Below, in pieces: positions 18,315 to 27,569 of a stretch of DNA of 64,000 bases. How positions within the stretch are numbered: the stretch's first letter is position 1; each line of letters starts with the position of its first letter. The notes beneath the pieces were generated by a model. It did no database searches and had not been told where the DNA came from. It worked only from the letters and a program-made list of their open reading frames with translations. Where the stretch lies: NCBI GenBank assembly GCA_002342415.1, contig DDPY01000050.1, forward strand, positions 407-64,406, read 5' to 3'. Made by a program: the position numbers and the translations under genes. The stretch is from Prevotella sp. UBA2456. Its GTDB lineage: Bacteria > Bacteroidota > Bacteroidia > Bacteroidales > Bacteroidaceae.

Positions 18315-21306
18315 TTTTTTACCGTTAGGTCTGATAGCCCAGAGTGTGCCGATGGACTATTCCTATTGTGGCTATCACCGTTCAGAAAAGCCTATACCAT
18401 CGGCAAAGGTAGCAGTCTATGTGCAGCCGCAAGGAGGCGATTGCAGCGCCTTGATTCAGGCTGCCATCGACTATGTCAGTCAGCAAAAAGCCGACAAACA
18501 GACAGGTCTTCGGGGAGCAGTGCTGTTGGCTCCGGGAACCTATGTCCTCAACGAACCACTACGCATCCGCACCAGTGGGGTGGTGCTGCGCGGCTCGGGT
18601 CGTGACCAGACCGTGCTCCGAAAGACGGGTTATGACCGCGGTGCCCTATTATATATAGAAGGTACGCGCGAGGTGGTCTACACGGATACATTGTCCGTAG
18701 CCGATGTGAAAGCGGGTTCTGTCAGCATTTCCCTTACGTCTTCTGCCTCCCGCATCCGGCCTCAAAGCCGGGTGGTCATCTGGCGGCCTTCCACCAAGCA
18801 GTGGATAGAGTCGTTGTCCTGTTCCTCTTTCGGAGGAGGGGCTCGCATGGGCTATTGGGCATGGCATCCTGGCGATATAGACCTTCGCTGGCATCGGCAG
18901 GTATTGTCTGTCGACGGCTCTGTGCTTACCCTCGATGCTCCCATCACCTGTAGCATCGAGAGCCGTTGGGGCGGGGCCAAGGTGATTGTCTGCGAGGACA
19001 AGGGAGCCATTGTTGAGTGTGGTGTTGAGAATCTCTCCTTGGAGAGTGACTATAATCGTGGCTTGCCAATGGACGAAAACCATTGCTGGGATGGTGTCTA
19101 TGTGGCTGATGCTGAAAACTGCTGGGTGCGGATGGTTAACTTCCGCCATTTTGCAGGTTCGGCAGTGGTTCTCCAGAAGTCTGCTCAGCAGATAACGGTA
19201 GAGGACTGTAAGTCGTTGGCGCCCATCTCCGAGGTGGGAGGCTTCCGTAGACGTACCTTCCTGACTATGGGTGAGAAGACGCTTTTTCAGCGTTGCTATT
19301 CCGAACATGGCATCAATGATTATGCCGTCGGCAACACTGCCCCTGGTCCCAACGCCTTTGTACAGTGCGACAGCTATGAGTCGTTGGGTCCCAGTGGTGC
19401 CATCTCGTCATGGGCTCCTGGCATTCTTTTCGATATTGTCAATATCGATGGCAATGATATCGTGTTCAAGAATTGGGAATTGGAGAAGTTTGGTGCAGGC
19501 TGGTCCACAGCCAATAGCACCATGTGGCAGTCAACGGCATCGGGCTTGTTCTGCTATTCGCCCGACTCGCTCAACCGCAACTATTCCCGTGGCTGCTGGG
19601 GACAGGTGATGGGCAATGGCGAATATTCCGAGATGAACGAGCACGTGAAGCCTTACTCACTATTTGCCGACCAGTTGGAAAAACGCCTCGGACGCGATGT
19701 GAAAGCCCAGTGTCGTATATTAGAGCGCAACCTGAATGCCAGCAGTTCACCCACTATCGACGAGGCCATGCTGATGGCAACAGAAGCATTGAAACCGCGT
19801 GTTACCATGCAGATGTGGATTGACTCCGCACGCTTCGTCGGTGATGTCGCACAGGGCAAGTTGAAGCCTTTTGAATATAAGACGATGCCGATGCGCGACT
19901 TCAACTCCCACCAGTATGCCATCGTGAACGGTTGGCTGACCAAGGATCAGTATGTGTTAGTGGGTGGCAAGCATCAGACTCCCTGGTGGAACGGTCGCAC
20001 CACCGATGCCGCTATGGCCAAGGCCAAGTATGCCCTGACGCGCTTCGTTCCAGGCTATGAGGGACGGGGAGGCACGGATCGTGTCGACTCGGTGGTGGCA
20101 GAGATGCTTCGTTCGCATACCTTGCTCTTCAGCCAGAACTATGGTCTGTGGACCGACCGCCGCCGCGATGACCATGAGCGCATCCGCCGCAAGAACGGTG
20201 ATGCCTGGGCTCCCTTCTATGAGCAGCCTTTTGCCCGTACGGGTATTCCTCTTACTGCTCACCCCTCGTCGCTCTACTCGCAACTGGCCTGGGACGGAAT
20301 GTCGAAGTATGACCTCACGCAACTCAACAAGTGGTACTTCTGGCGTTTGCAGCAGTTTGCCAAAAAGACGGAAGGCTTGGGACTATTGCTCAAGAATCAG
20401 CATTACTTCCAGCATAATATCCTGGAGGCTGGAGCCCATTGGGTGGACTGTCCGTGGCGTACGGCCAATAATGTGAATGGCACTCCATTCTTGGAACCGG
20501 TGAATTTCACAGGCGACAAGCGCATCTTCACCGCCATTCAGTTCTATGATATCGAGAATCCTGTTCTGCGACAGCTCCACCGCCAGTATATCCGCCAGTC
20601 ACTGGATGCCTTTAAGGGGCAGCCCAATGTCATCCACTCTATTGGTGAGGAGTTTACCGGCCCGCTGCATTTTGTGCAGTTCTGGCTCGATGTGGTGGCT
20701 GAATGGGAAAAGGAGAATGGTCAGGTGCTCGTCGATCTGGCTGTGAATAAGGATGTGCAGGATGCCATTCTGAGAGACCCCGTCCGCTCTAAAGTCGTCG
20801 ACATTATCGATATCGAGCAGTGGTTCTATCACGACAAGGGTGAGTATGCTCCCCCAGGTGGCGTGAATATGGCTCAGCGCCAGTATATGCGCAAGATACG
20901 CACTGGCGGAGCCCGCTTTGCCGATGTCTATCGCGCTGTCAGCGAGTATCGGAGCCAGTATCCTGACAAAGCCGTCATCTATGCTGCTCAGAAGCACCCC
21001 GAGATGTGCTGGGCTTCGCTGATGGCTGGCGGTTCGTGTGCGGCCATCCCAGTTAAGGATACTGCTTTCCTTTACGAACTGAGCCAGATGACTCCCGCCA
21101 CAGCCGTCCCCGGTGTCTATCTTCTGAAGGGGCCTGCTGGCTGTCTGGTGTATGTGGACTCGGGAACCTACAAGGCGGGTGACAGTGGCGAGGAATATAT
21201 CCTGTACTCCATCGATGCCAAGTCGGGAGCGATTACACAGAAAGGAACGGTTTCCGGCCCGACCGAAATAGCGGAGAAAGGAATTTACTGGCTAAAGAAA
21301 AAGTAG
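18247..21306 (+). CDS. Large secreted beta-helix plus TIM-barrel-like protein of pectin locus
   Basis: 1019 residues (start 18247; an in-frame ATG at 18280 is an alternative that still leaves a signal peptide). After the signal peptide, about 60-420 has pectin-lyase-like beta-helix character (GAVLLAPGTYVL, GVVLRGSGRDQT, repeated DCKS/NCWV turns). The second half (about 560-950) looks like a glycoside-hydrolase-type alpha/beta barrel, with HSIGEEFTGPLHF a candidate acidic active-site loop. Similar proteins are, I believe, annotated DUF6298, but I cannot confirm this. Context with PL1 and the DUF3826-like protein points to pectin breakdown. The signal peptide is encoded by an A/T repeat. A strong terminator follows. 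Confidence 0.8.
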   Translation: MRKTSQSLVKSMVRRFFPFYLFTFLPLGLIAQSVPMDYSYCGYHRSEKPIPSAKVAVYVQPQGGDCSALIQAAIDYVSQQKADKQTGLRGAVLLAPGTYVLNEPLRIRTSGVVLRGSGRDQTVLRKTGYDRGALLYIEGTREVVYTDTLSVADVKAGSVSISLTSSASRIRPQSRVVIWRPSTKQWIESLSCSSFGGGARMGYWAWHPGDIDLRWHRQVLSVDGSVLTLDAPITCSIESRWGGAKVIVCEDKGAIVECGVENLSLESDYNRGLPMDENHCWDGVYVADAENCWVRMVNFRHFAGSAVVLQKSAQQITVEDCKSLAPISEVGGFRRRTFLTMGEKTLFQRCYSEHGINDYAVGNTAPGPNAFVQCDSYESLGPSGAISSWAPGILFDIVNIDGNDIVFKNWELEKFGAGWSTANSTMWQSTASGLFCYSPDSLNRNYSRGCWGQVMGNGEYSEMNEHVKPYSLFADQLEKRLGRDVKAQCRILERNLNASSSPTIDEAMLMATEALKPRVTMQMWIDSARFVGDVAQGKLKPFEYKTMPMRDFNSHQYAIVNGWLTKDQYVLVGGKHQTPWWNGRTTDAAMAKAKYALTRFVPGYEGRGGTDRVDSVVAEMLRSHTLLFSQNYGLWTDRRRDDHERIRRKNGDAWAPFYEQPFARTGIPLTAHPSSLYSQLAWDGMSKYDLTQLNKWYFWRLQQFAKKTEGLGLLLKNQHYFQHNILEAGAHWVDCPWRTANNVNGTPFLEPVNFTGDKRIFTAIQFYDIENPVLRQLHRQYIRQSLDAFKGQPNVIHSIGEEFTGPLHFVQFWLDVVAEWEKENGQVLVDLAVNKDVQDAILRDPVRSKVVDIIDIEQWFYHDKGEYAPPGGVNMAQRQYMRKIRTGGARFADVYRAVSEYRSQYPDKAVIYAAQKHPEMCWASLMAGGSCAAIPVKDTAFLYELSQMTPATAVPGVYLLKGPAGCLVYVDSGTYKAGDSGEEYILYSIDAKSGAITQKGTVSGPTEIAEKGIYWLKKK

Positions 21307-21313
21307 GCCATTT

Positions 21314-21347
21314 AAAGGGAAAAGCATGAAAAATGGCTTTTCCCTTT
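21314..21347 (+). terminator. Intrinsic terminator of the pectin operon
   Basis: A perfect 12-bp stem (AAAGGGAAAAGC/GCTTTTCCCTTT) with a 10-nt loop, followed by ATTTTTA, begins 8 nt after the stop codon. Confidence 0.85.
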
Positions 21348-21367
21348 ATTTTTAACTTATTTTATGC

Positions 21368-21396
21368 TTGATTTTTTTTTATTTTCCTTATCTTTG
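21368..21396 (+). promoter_or_regulatory. Promoter of the ECF sigma gene
   Basis: TTG (21368-21370), 18 bp, TATCTTTG (21389-21396), then a 43-nt leader. It supports the ATG at 21440 as start. Confidence 0.65.
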
Positions 21397-21439
21397 CAGC
21401 AGAAAACAAACTACTAGTACATTTAAAACTAATCGTCCT

Positions 21440-22000
21440 ATGGCAACCAACAACATGAAAAATCGTGTGAAGCGGTTAGTGGCTGAATTTTGTGACGGCA
21501 ATGACAGGGCTTTTGCTGAGCTATACGACATGCATGTACAGCTACTGTATAACTATGGGCTGAAGCTCACGTCTGATCATGAACTGCTCAAAGACTGCAT
21601 CCACGATGTGTTTGTCAAGGTTTATAACAAGCGCAACGAACAAACCGTTATCAACAACTTCTGTTCTTATCTGTTGATAGCTTTGAAAAACCGTCTGTTG
21701 GACGAGTTCCGCCGCCAGTCTTTCAATACGCCTAACGAGGTAGAGGAATATGATTATCGCCGTTCGGCCGAGGATGTCGAGTGTGAGTATATCGTGCAGG
21801 AGCGCGAAGAGAAGAATATAGCTCGCGTAGCCCATCTCATGAAGCGCCTGACCCACCGTCAGCGGCAAGCCATCACCCTCTATTATCTGGAAGAGCGGAA
21901 ATATGACGAGATATGCGAAATTATGAAAATGAACTATCATTCTGTTCGCAATCTCATGCATCGCAGCATGCTCAAATTGCGTGAGGCCGCTGTCGATTGA
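21440..22000 (+). CDS. ECF-type RNA polymerase sigma factor
   Basis: 186 residues from the ATG at 21440. Region sigma-2 is seen at about 15-80 (AFAELYDMHVQLLYNYGLKL through the DCIHDVFVKVY core-binding helix) and sigma-4 at about 125-180 (RQRQAITLYYLEERKYDEICE, a helix-turn-helix). It belongs to the Bacteroidota ECF group that usually works with a FecR-like membrane anti-sigma and a SusC/TonB receptor. Here the next gene is only a short anti-sigma-like domain, and no TonB receptor follows, so the usual cell-surface signalling chain is incomplete. Confidence 0.93.
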   Translation: MATNNMKNRVKRLVAEFCDGNDRAFAELYDMHVQLLYNYGLKLTSDHELLKDCIHDVFVKVYNKRNEQTVINNFCSYLLIALKNRLLDEFRRQSFNTPNEVEEYDYRRSAEDVECEYIVQEREEKNIARVAHLMKRLTHRQRQAITLYYLEERKYDEICEIMKMNYHSVRNLMHRSMLKLREAAVD

Positions 22001-22039
22001 GCGTTTTCTTGATGACAAAGACTTAGGTACTTCGTCTTA

Positions 22040-22315
22040 ATGGTAGAAACAGCGAAGTACGTGAAACGAGCCATTTACACTAAGGTTGAGCAATTCTTGT
22101 GTGACGATGACTTCATTCGTTATGTGATGGATTGTGAGCCCGATAAGGAGTCTTATTGGACGTCTTATCTGTCGGCAGCCCCTCATGTGCGAGCTGCTTA
22201 TTTGAGAGCCTATGATATCCTGATGCATCTTGATGATTGCGAGTTGCTGACTCCCGAGCAGGCTGAGCGCCTCAAGCTTCGTATCATCCATTCACTACGG
22301 CTATCAGTCAACTAA
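22040..22315 (+). CDS. Stand-alone FecR-type N-terminal anti-sigma domain
   Basis: 91 residues, soluble, with no membrane helix. The segment DDDFIRYVMDCEPDKESYWT, followed by a P-H-V-R-A-A-Y-like helix, resembles the cytoplasmic N-terminal domain that FecR-family anti-sigma factors use to hold their ECF sigma. The membrane helix and periplasmic FecR part are missing. The frame closes with a normal stop that overlaps the stop of the convergent rnhB by 4 nt, and no further FecR sequence lies beyond. It follows the sigma gene by 39 nt and is presumably co-transcribed. Either a reduced cytoplasmic regulator or a truncated FecR is possible. Confidence 0.7.
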   Translation: MVETAKYVKRAIYTKVEQFLCDDDFIRYVMDCEPDKESYWTSYLSAAPHVRAAYLRAYDILMHLDDCELLTPEQAERLKLRIIHSLRLSVN

Positions 22316-22938
22316 TCCTTGAAGTCGAGGCTTAGCTGACCGTCGCCCAGCATGTTGAACGTCTTTCGATGCACAGGGGTAATCCCGTATGCTTTGATGG
22401 CCTTGCGGTGTTTTTTCGTGGGGTATCCTTTGTTCGACAGCCAGTCGTATTGTGGATACTTTTCAGCCAGCTGGTCCATATAGTCGTCGCGATAGGTCTT
22501 GGCCAGAATGCTGGCAGCGGCAATGCTCAGATACTTGCCGTCACCTTTCACGATAGTGGTGTGCGGCAAGTAGAGCCCTGTGGTGGGGTCCATATAAGGT
22601 TTGAAGCGGTTGCCGTCCACGATGACTGCTTCCGGCCTCACCTGCAGCTGGTCCAGGGCGCGGTGCATTGCCAGGATGGAGGCATTGAGGATGTTCATCT
22701 GGTCTATCTCTTCGGGCGTGACCACTCCTACGGCCCATGCCGTTGCATCGCGCTCTATTATCTCGCGCAGCTGCTTCCTGCGTTTGTCCGTCAGCTGCTT
22801 CGAGTCGTTCAGTTCATCGTTCTTATAGTCCTCTGGGAAGATGACCGCTGCAGCATACACGCTGCCGGCCAGACAGCCACGACCAGCCTCATCGCAGCCT
22901 GCTTCCACCCTTCCCTTATAGTAGTGACTTGCCAGCAT
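22312..22938 (-). CDS. rnhB: Ribonuclease HII
   Basis: 208 residues, normal length. The catalytic signature begins GCDEAGRGCLAGSVYAAAV (first Asp-Glu pair of the DEDD site); DSKQLTDKRR, the IVDGNRF strand (third acid) and YRDDYM (fourth acid) follow. The enzyme nicks RNA in RNA-DNA hybrids, including single ribonucleotides in DNA. It lies 21 nt downstream of sufS on the same strand and is probably transcribed with it. Its stop overlaps that of the convergent anti-sigma-like gene. Confidence 0.95.
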   Translation of the reverse strand: MLASHYYKGRVEAGCDEAGRGCLAGSVYAAAVIFPEDYKNDELNDSKQLTDKRRKQLREIIERDATAWAVGVVTPEEIDQMNILNASILAMHRALDQLQVRPEAVIVDGNRFKPYMDPTTGLYLPHTTIVKGDGKYLSIAAASILAKTYRDDYMDQLAEKYPQYDWLSNKGYPTKKHRKAIKAYGITPVHRKTFNMLGDGQLSLDFKD

Positions 22939-22959
22939 ACTTTCTCCGTATTTCCTCCA

Positions 22960-24174
22960 TTAGAACATCTTGCTTACTCGCTGGATGCCAGCCACCAGCG
23001 CGTCTATCTCTTCGCGGGTGTTGTAGAGGGCAAACGAGGCTCTCACGGTGCCCGAGATTCCCAGACGGTCCATTAGGGGCTGCGCACAGTGATGACCCGT
23101 GCGGACGGCAATACCCAGTCGGTCCAGCAGTGTTCCCATGTCCAGATGGTGGATGTCGCCAACGAGGAACGACACTACGGCATCCTTCTGCTGTGCCTCG
23201 CCGAAGATGCGCATTCCCTCTATTCCCCTTAGCTGTTCCATGCAGTAGGCAGTCAGCGCTTGTTCGTGGGCTTCGATGGCATCCATGCCAATCTTGTTCA
23301 GATAGTCGATGGCGGTAGCCAATCCGTGAGTTGCTATATAATCGGGCGTACCGGCTTCAAATTTGAAAGGCAGGTGCTCGAATGTAGTTCGCTCCCATGA
23401 GACCTTGTCTATCATCTCGCCACCACCTTGATAGGGAGGTAGTTTCTCCAACCAGTTCTCCTTTCCGTACAACACTCCAATGCCAGTGGGGCCATACATC
23501 TTATGTCCGCTGAAGGCCAAGAAGTCGCAGTCCATCTGCTGCACGTCGATTTTCGTGTGAGGAGCACTCTGCGCTGCGTCCACCATGACAGGAATACCGC
23601 GTTCGTGGGCTTTGTGAATAATGTGTTGCACATCATTGATAGTTCCCAATACATTGCTGACATGTGCAATACTGATGATTTTGGTCTTTTCCGTTATAAA
23701 ATCGTCAATTCCATCGAGAATCAGCTCACCTTTGTCGCTGATGGGCAGATGTCTGACCACGATACCCTTCCTTTGAGCCTGCAGCTGCCAGGGTACAATG
23801 TTCGAGTGGTGCTCCATGTCGCTCACCAATACCTCGTCGCCCTCCTTCATTTGTGACTCACAGAACGAAGAGGCTATGAGGTTAATGGCTTCTGTAGTGC
23901 CACGTGTGAAGACAATCTCTTCCGTCTTGCCGGCATGGATAAACTGGCGCACCTTCTCGCGGGCAGCTTCGTGCAGGTCGGTAGCCTGCTGACTCAGATA
24001 GTGTACGCCGCGATGCACGTTGGCATTGACGTTCAGATATTCCTCGCGCATCGCGTCCAGCACGCATAGTGGTTTCTGTGTCGTGGCGGCATTGTCCAGA
24101 TAGACGAGGGGCTTGCCGTAGACCTCGCGCTGCAGGATGGGGAAATCCTCGCGCACCTTGTTGATATCGTACAT
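22960..24174 (-). CDS. sufS: SufS-type cysteine desulfurase
   Basis: 404 residues from the ATG at 24174 (MYDINKVREDFPILQREVYG), the usual SufS opening; an ATG at 24198 is an in-frame alternative. It is a fold-type I PLP enzyme: the ATTQKP loop, SDMEHHSN, DAAQSAPH and the PLP lysine in SGHKMYGPTGIG, with the catalytic cysteine region RTGHHCAQP near the C-terminus. It supplies persulfide sulfur for Fe-S assembly. The other suf genes are not adjacent here; only rnhB follows. A -7 box lies about 75 nt upstream. Confidence 0.94.
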   Translation of the reverse strand: MYDINKVREDFPILQREVYGKPLVYLDNAATTQKPLCVLDAMREEYLNVNANVHRGVHYLSQQATDLHEAAREKVRQFIHAGKTEEIVFTRGTTEAINLIASSFCESQMKEGDEVLVSDMEHHSNIVPWQLQAQRKGIVVRHLPISDKGELILDGIDDFITEKTKIISIAHVSNVLGTINDVQHIIHKAHERGIPVMVDAAQSAPHTKIDVQQMDCDFLAFSGHKMYGPTGIGVLYGKENWLEKLPPYQGGGEMIDKVSWERTTFEHLPFKFEAGTPDYIATHGLATAIDYLNKIGMDAIEAHEQALTAYCMEQLRGIEGMRIFGEAQQKDAVVSFLVGDIHHLDMGTLLDRLGIAVRTGHHCAQPLMDRLGISGTVRASFALYNTREEIDALVAGIQRVSKMF

Positions 24175-24249
24175 ATTTGCAACCTGTTGTCTCCTCATTT
24201 TTTATGTCCTTATTTATTCTGTTTTCTGTCGTGTTAGGACAGCAGACTG

Positions 24250-24257
24250 CAAAATTA
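24250..24257 (-). promoter_or_regulatory. -7 box of sufS
   Basis: TAATTTTG on the minus strand, fitting TAnnTTTG. No clear -33 element. Confidence 0.5.
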
Positions 24258-24332
24258 CACTTTTTTATGTAAAAATGCATCTAAAAGCGCGCAAAATTTG
24301 AAAGAAAACAGACTATTCTGATATTTTATTCG

Positions 24333-24340
24333 TATTTTTG
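24333..24340 (+). promoter_or_regulatory. -7 box of the B3/B4-domain gene
   Basis: TATTTTTG followed by CAC, 65 nt before the ATG at 24406. Confidence 0.5.
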
Positions 24341-24405
24341 CACGCAAGTCGTGATTTCATCCGCGTGCTGACGCTGTTGAATGATCACATATAAACGATT
24401 ATTGT

Positions 24406-25071
24406 ATGAAAATCATAGTTTCACAGGAGATAGAGCAAGTTTGTCCTGAGTTCGTCGGGGCTTGTGTCGATGCCAGGGTTGTCAACAGTCCTTATTGCGA
24501 GGCTCTTTGGAGGGAGATAGATGGCTTATGCCAAAAATACCGAGGAGAGCTGACTACGGAGTCGCTGAAGGAGATGGCCAGCATCTCCGCCACCCGTCGC
24601 GTGTATAAAGCCTGTGGCAAGGACCCTTCGCGATACCGTCCCGCCTCTGAGGCCCTTATCCGCCGTGCCCTTCAGGGGAAAGAGCTGTATCGGCTGAACA
24701 CGCTGGTCGACCTCGTGAATCTCGCCTCAATAGCCTTCGGATACAGCATCGGAGGCTTTGATGCCGAGAAGTTCGCGGGCGATACGCTGACGCTTGGCAT
24801 CGGGCGCGAGGGCGAGCCCTACGAGGGAATAGGCCGTGGAATGCTCAACATACAGGGATTGCCTGTCTATCGTGATGCCAAGGGCAGCGTGGGAACACCA
24901 ACGAGCGACAACGAACGGACTAAGATTTCAGAGCATACCAGCCACCTGGTCGTACTCGTCAACGGCTACGACGGCAACGAGCAGCGGGTAAGGGAGAATG
25001 CCGAATATATTCAGGAACTGCTCAGGAAGTATTGTCAAAGTGACGGTGGGACTTATTATTTATACAAATAA
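24406..25071 (+). CDS. B3/B4 tRNA-binding domain protein
   Basis: 221 residues. The sequence matches the stand-alone B3/B4 domain otherwise found in the phenylalanyl-tRNA synthetase beta subunit, with the SATRRVYKACGKDPSRYRP segment and the YSIGGFD and NIQGLPVYRD strands. Free-standing members are thought to edit or bind aminoacyl-tRNA, but their role is not settled. The gene is alone, divergent from sufS and convergent with the TonB receptor operon; a triple palindromic repeat follows its stop codon. Confidence 0.85.
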   Translation: MKIIVSQEIEQVCPEFVGACVDARVVNSPYCEALWREIDGLCQKYRGELTTESLKEMASISATRRVYKACGKDPSRYRPASEALIRRALQGKELYRLNTLVDLVNLASIAFGYSIGGFDAEKFAGDTLTLGIGREGEPYEGIGRGMLNIQGLPVYRDAKGSVGTPTSDNERTKISEHTSHLVVLVNGYDGNEQRVRENAEYIQELLRKYCQSDGGTYYLYK

Positions 25072-25076
25072 ATTCT

Positions 25077-25130
25077 GAGTTAACTCAAATCATCGATTGA
25101 GTTAACTCAAACGATCAATCGAGTTAACTC
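25077..25130. repeat. Three palindromes GAGTTAACTC at 22-bp spacing
   Basis: The perfect 10-bp palindrome GAGTTAACTC, each followed by AAA, occurs at 25077-25086, 25099-25108 and 25121-25130. It lies in the convergent gap between the B3/B4 gene and the TonB receptor gene. The linkers are also related (TCATCGATT and CGATCAATC). Confidence 0.85.
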
Positions 25131-25179
25131 AAATGAGCCTTTCTTCATAAGCGATGTTTGAACTGAAAAAGAGATTATG

Positions 25180-27564
25180 TCAAAAGTGGTATGAGGCTGC
25201 AACCATTAGGTTGCGGCCTCTCTCATAATAGGGAAACATCGTGAATTCGGGCCTTGCCAAGAAGTGGTCTGTATCCATCAGGTTCTCGCAGTCGAGCGAC
25301 AGCGTGAGGCGTTGGTTGAAGGTGTACTTGATTCCGGCATCGACGACGAGGGTACTGCTGAGGTCATATTCTTCTGTTTCCCTTTTCATTTCCAATAATG
25401 TTTTAAATATGCTGGAAACATTCTTTGACAGTGTCTTGATGCCAGTATATTTGGCATTGCCGTAGATTTTCAGTTCGTGTTTTTTCTTGTCCAACAGTTT
25501 ATAGGCGATGTTCAAGTTGGCCGTCATCTTAGGCACCGCCAGCACAGCGTTCTTATTTTCGCTGTAGAAGTAGTTATCTACCTTGACAGCTTTCTGCCAG
25601 TAGAAATTGGCGTTGGCCGTAAGGCGACGGTGGCTATACGCCAGACTGGCTTCAAGCCCGATACACTTGTATTCTCCGTCGTTTGTGTTTTTATCAGTAA
25701 AAAACAAATCACTGAAGCTCAGGAGGTTTTCATACTTGTTATAGAACAGGTTGAAGTCGTAGGAGAGGTGAAGTGGAGTTATTCTGCCCATGAATGTGAG
25801 TTGGACAGCCGTGAGATACTGTGGTTCGGCTGCAAACTGCAAGTCCATTTCCTGTATCCGTTGATTGTAGGACTTTTCGACGTATGCTTTGGAATAGGAC
25901 AACTTGATGTTGAACGCTTCGCGTGGTGTGTAGATGAGTGCCAGTCGAGGTGAGAGGTTTTTGGCTGTATTTTGTCTGAAGCGGCTGCGCAGGTCGTAGC
26001 GTAGTCCGGCATTGATAATGAGCTGCGGCATGAAGTAGTGCTTGCACTGGGTATAGAACGACCAGCTGTTTTCGTGCTCCAATTTGTTGAAATAATCATA
26101 GTCTATGCCTGGTTGCATCATCCCGGTATAGTCTTGACCATAAGCGCTATTATGGTCAGTAAGAGAGAAGTGCTGGAACTGTACGCCCGCCAGCAGGTTT
26201 CCTTTCATGCTGCCCATCTTGTAGTCTGCGCTGGCCTGGATGCTACCGCCCAGTGTCCTGTCAGACCATTTGATATAGGTGTACTCACCCTTTGGAACCC
26301 TGTACTTTGTCGTGTCCGTATTTTCAGATGTGAATGCAATAAATTCTTCCGAATTATGCCAGTCGCCATAGACCGAGCCTTTCAGTGTGGCTGGTCCCAT
26401 CTGCCTGGTGTAACTTAGTTGAACATAACTCGTCTGTGTCAGCCATCCGGGACGGATACCGTTAATAGAACGGTATTTGTCGTAGTCGTAATAGCCGTAC
26501 GCTCCATATTGCGTCAGTTTCTTGATGTTCTTAGTGGCTATCAGCAGTTCGAGGCCTTTGTATTGTAGTGTCATGCCGAGGTCGTAGGTTGGCGTGTCGC
26601 GGTAGCCGTCAACGTATGCGTAGTAGTCATCGGGCATGGGGACATTGAATTTTTCTTCATATTCTGCCGCGTCGCGAGCAGGGCGATGCTGTCCGTCACT
26701 CTGGTAGAAACTTCCCCAGACGAAGATGTCAGCATCCATGAAGCGAGTGCCTATGCTGACATCGGCCTTGTGGGTGCTGAATGCACCGTGGCCGTATTTC
26801 AGTTTCACGCCGTCCAGCTCGCCGCCTTTCTTGGTGATGATGTTGACCACTGCCGACAGGGCCACGTCTCCATAGAGCGAGGAGGCCGGGCCGCGCAGCA
26901 CCTCGATATGGTCAATCTTGTCGGTGCTGATATCATAGTCCATCGCGCAGTTGTTGCTAAAGCGACTGTTCAGACGGTGTCCGTTCTCCATGACCAGGAT
27001 GAGTTCCTGTGTGGTGCCGTAGGCACCGTGCATCGACATGTTGAGTGTCGTATTCATATAGACTTCGCTCATGCCGGGCACGTATGTGGCCAATATCTGT
27101 CCGAGGCGTTTGTTGTAGCCGAGGTTCTCGATCATTTCGGCAGTAATGATGGTGACGGGGGCAGGGGCCTCCACTGTGGTTTCCTTGATGCTGGAGGCTG
27201 TGGTGACAGAGACGGTCGCTCCGCTTTTCACCTTATTGAGGATGTCGACAAAGGGTTCCGGGTCGTGGGCCGAAGGGCTGTAATAGGGGTTCTCCTGCAG
27301 CAGGAGCGTGGCATAGTGCTCCGTCTGGTCCGTATCGAAGCGTGCCAGGTAGGTAAGGGCTATGAGCCGAAGCGCGTTCTGGCGCGGCTGGCCTCGGAAA
27401 GAGCCTAAGTGGCTGAGCAGAGAGTCACGTGCTTGTTCTATCCGTCCTATCGTGTAGTCGCTTTCTGCCTGCGTGTAAATTTGACGCATGCGAACATCTG
27501 TCTGCGCAAGCACTGGTGCTATACTGAGCAACAGAAGGATGATATGTAATAGCAGTCTTTTCAT
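25180..27564 (-). CDS. TonB-dependent outer-membrane receptor with N-terminal TPR-like domain
   Basis: 794 residues: signal peptide (to about 20), a helical TPR-like domain (about 22-115, ending near PYYSPSAHDPEPFVDIL), a plug domain (about 120-240, with APVTIITAEMIENLGYN, VLRGPASSLYGDVALSAVVN) and a 22-strand barrel ending in phenylalanine (VAASYHF). The N-terminal domain replaces the carboxypeptidase-like domain of SusC proteins, and no SusD is present, so this is not a glycan-uptake pair. It is the last gene of the partner-switching operon, 5 nt after the propeller sensor, which links nutrient or signal import to that cascade. Substrate unknown. Confidence 0.9.
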   Translation of the reverse strand: MKRLLLHIILLLLSIAPVLAQTDVRMRQIYTQAESDYTIGRIEQARDSLLSHLGSFRGQPRQNALRLIALTYLARFDTDQTEHYATLLLQENPYYSPSAHDPEPFVDILNKVKSGATVSVTTASSIKETTVEAPAPVTIITAEMIENLGYNKRLGQILATYVPGMSEVYMNTTLNMSMHGAYGTTQELILVMENGHRLNSRFSNNCAMDYDISTDKIDHIEVLRGPASSLYGDVALSAVVNIITKKGGELDGVKLKYGHGAFSTHKADVSIGTRFMDADIFVWGSFYQSDGQHRPARDAAEYEEKFNVPMPDDYYAYVDGYRDTPTYDLGMTLQYKGLELLIATKNIKKLTQYGAYGYYDYDKYRSINGIRPGWLTQTSYVQLSYTRQMGPATLKGSVYGDWHNSEEFIAFTSENTDTTKYRVPKGEYTYIKWSDRTLGGSIQASADYKMGSMKGNLLAGVQFQHFSLTDHNSAYGQDYTGMMQPGIDYDYFNKLEHENSWSFYTQCKHYFMPQLIINAGLRYDLRSRFRQNTAKNLSPRLALIYTPREAFNIKLSYSKAYVEKSYNQRIQEMDLQFAAEPQYLTAVQLTFMGRITPLHLSYDFNLFYNKYENLLSFSDLFFTDKNTNDGEYKCIGLEASLAYSHRRLTANANFYWQKAVKVDNYFYSENKNAVLAVPKMTANLNIAYKLLDKKKHELKIYGNAKYTGIKTLSKNVSSIFKTLLEMKRETEEYDLSSTLVVDAGIKYTFNQRLTLSLDCENLMDTDHFLARPEFTMFPYYERGRNLMVAASYHF

Positions 27565-27569
27565 ATTTT

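Noticed and set aside
25180..27564. SusC-type glycan importer with pectin specificity
   Set aside because: No SusD follows, the N-terminal carboxypeptidase-like domain is missing, and the gene belongs to the signalling operon rather than the pectin locus.
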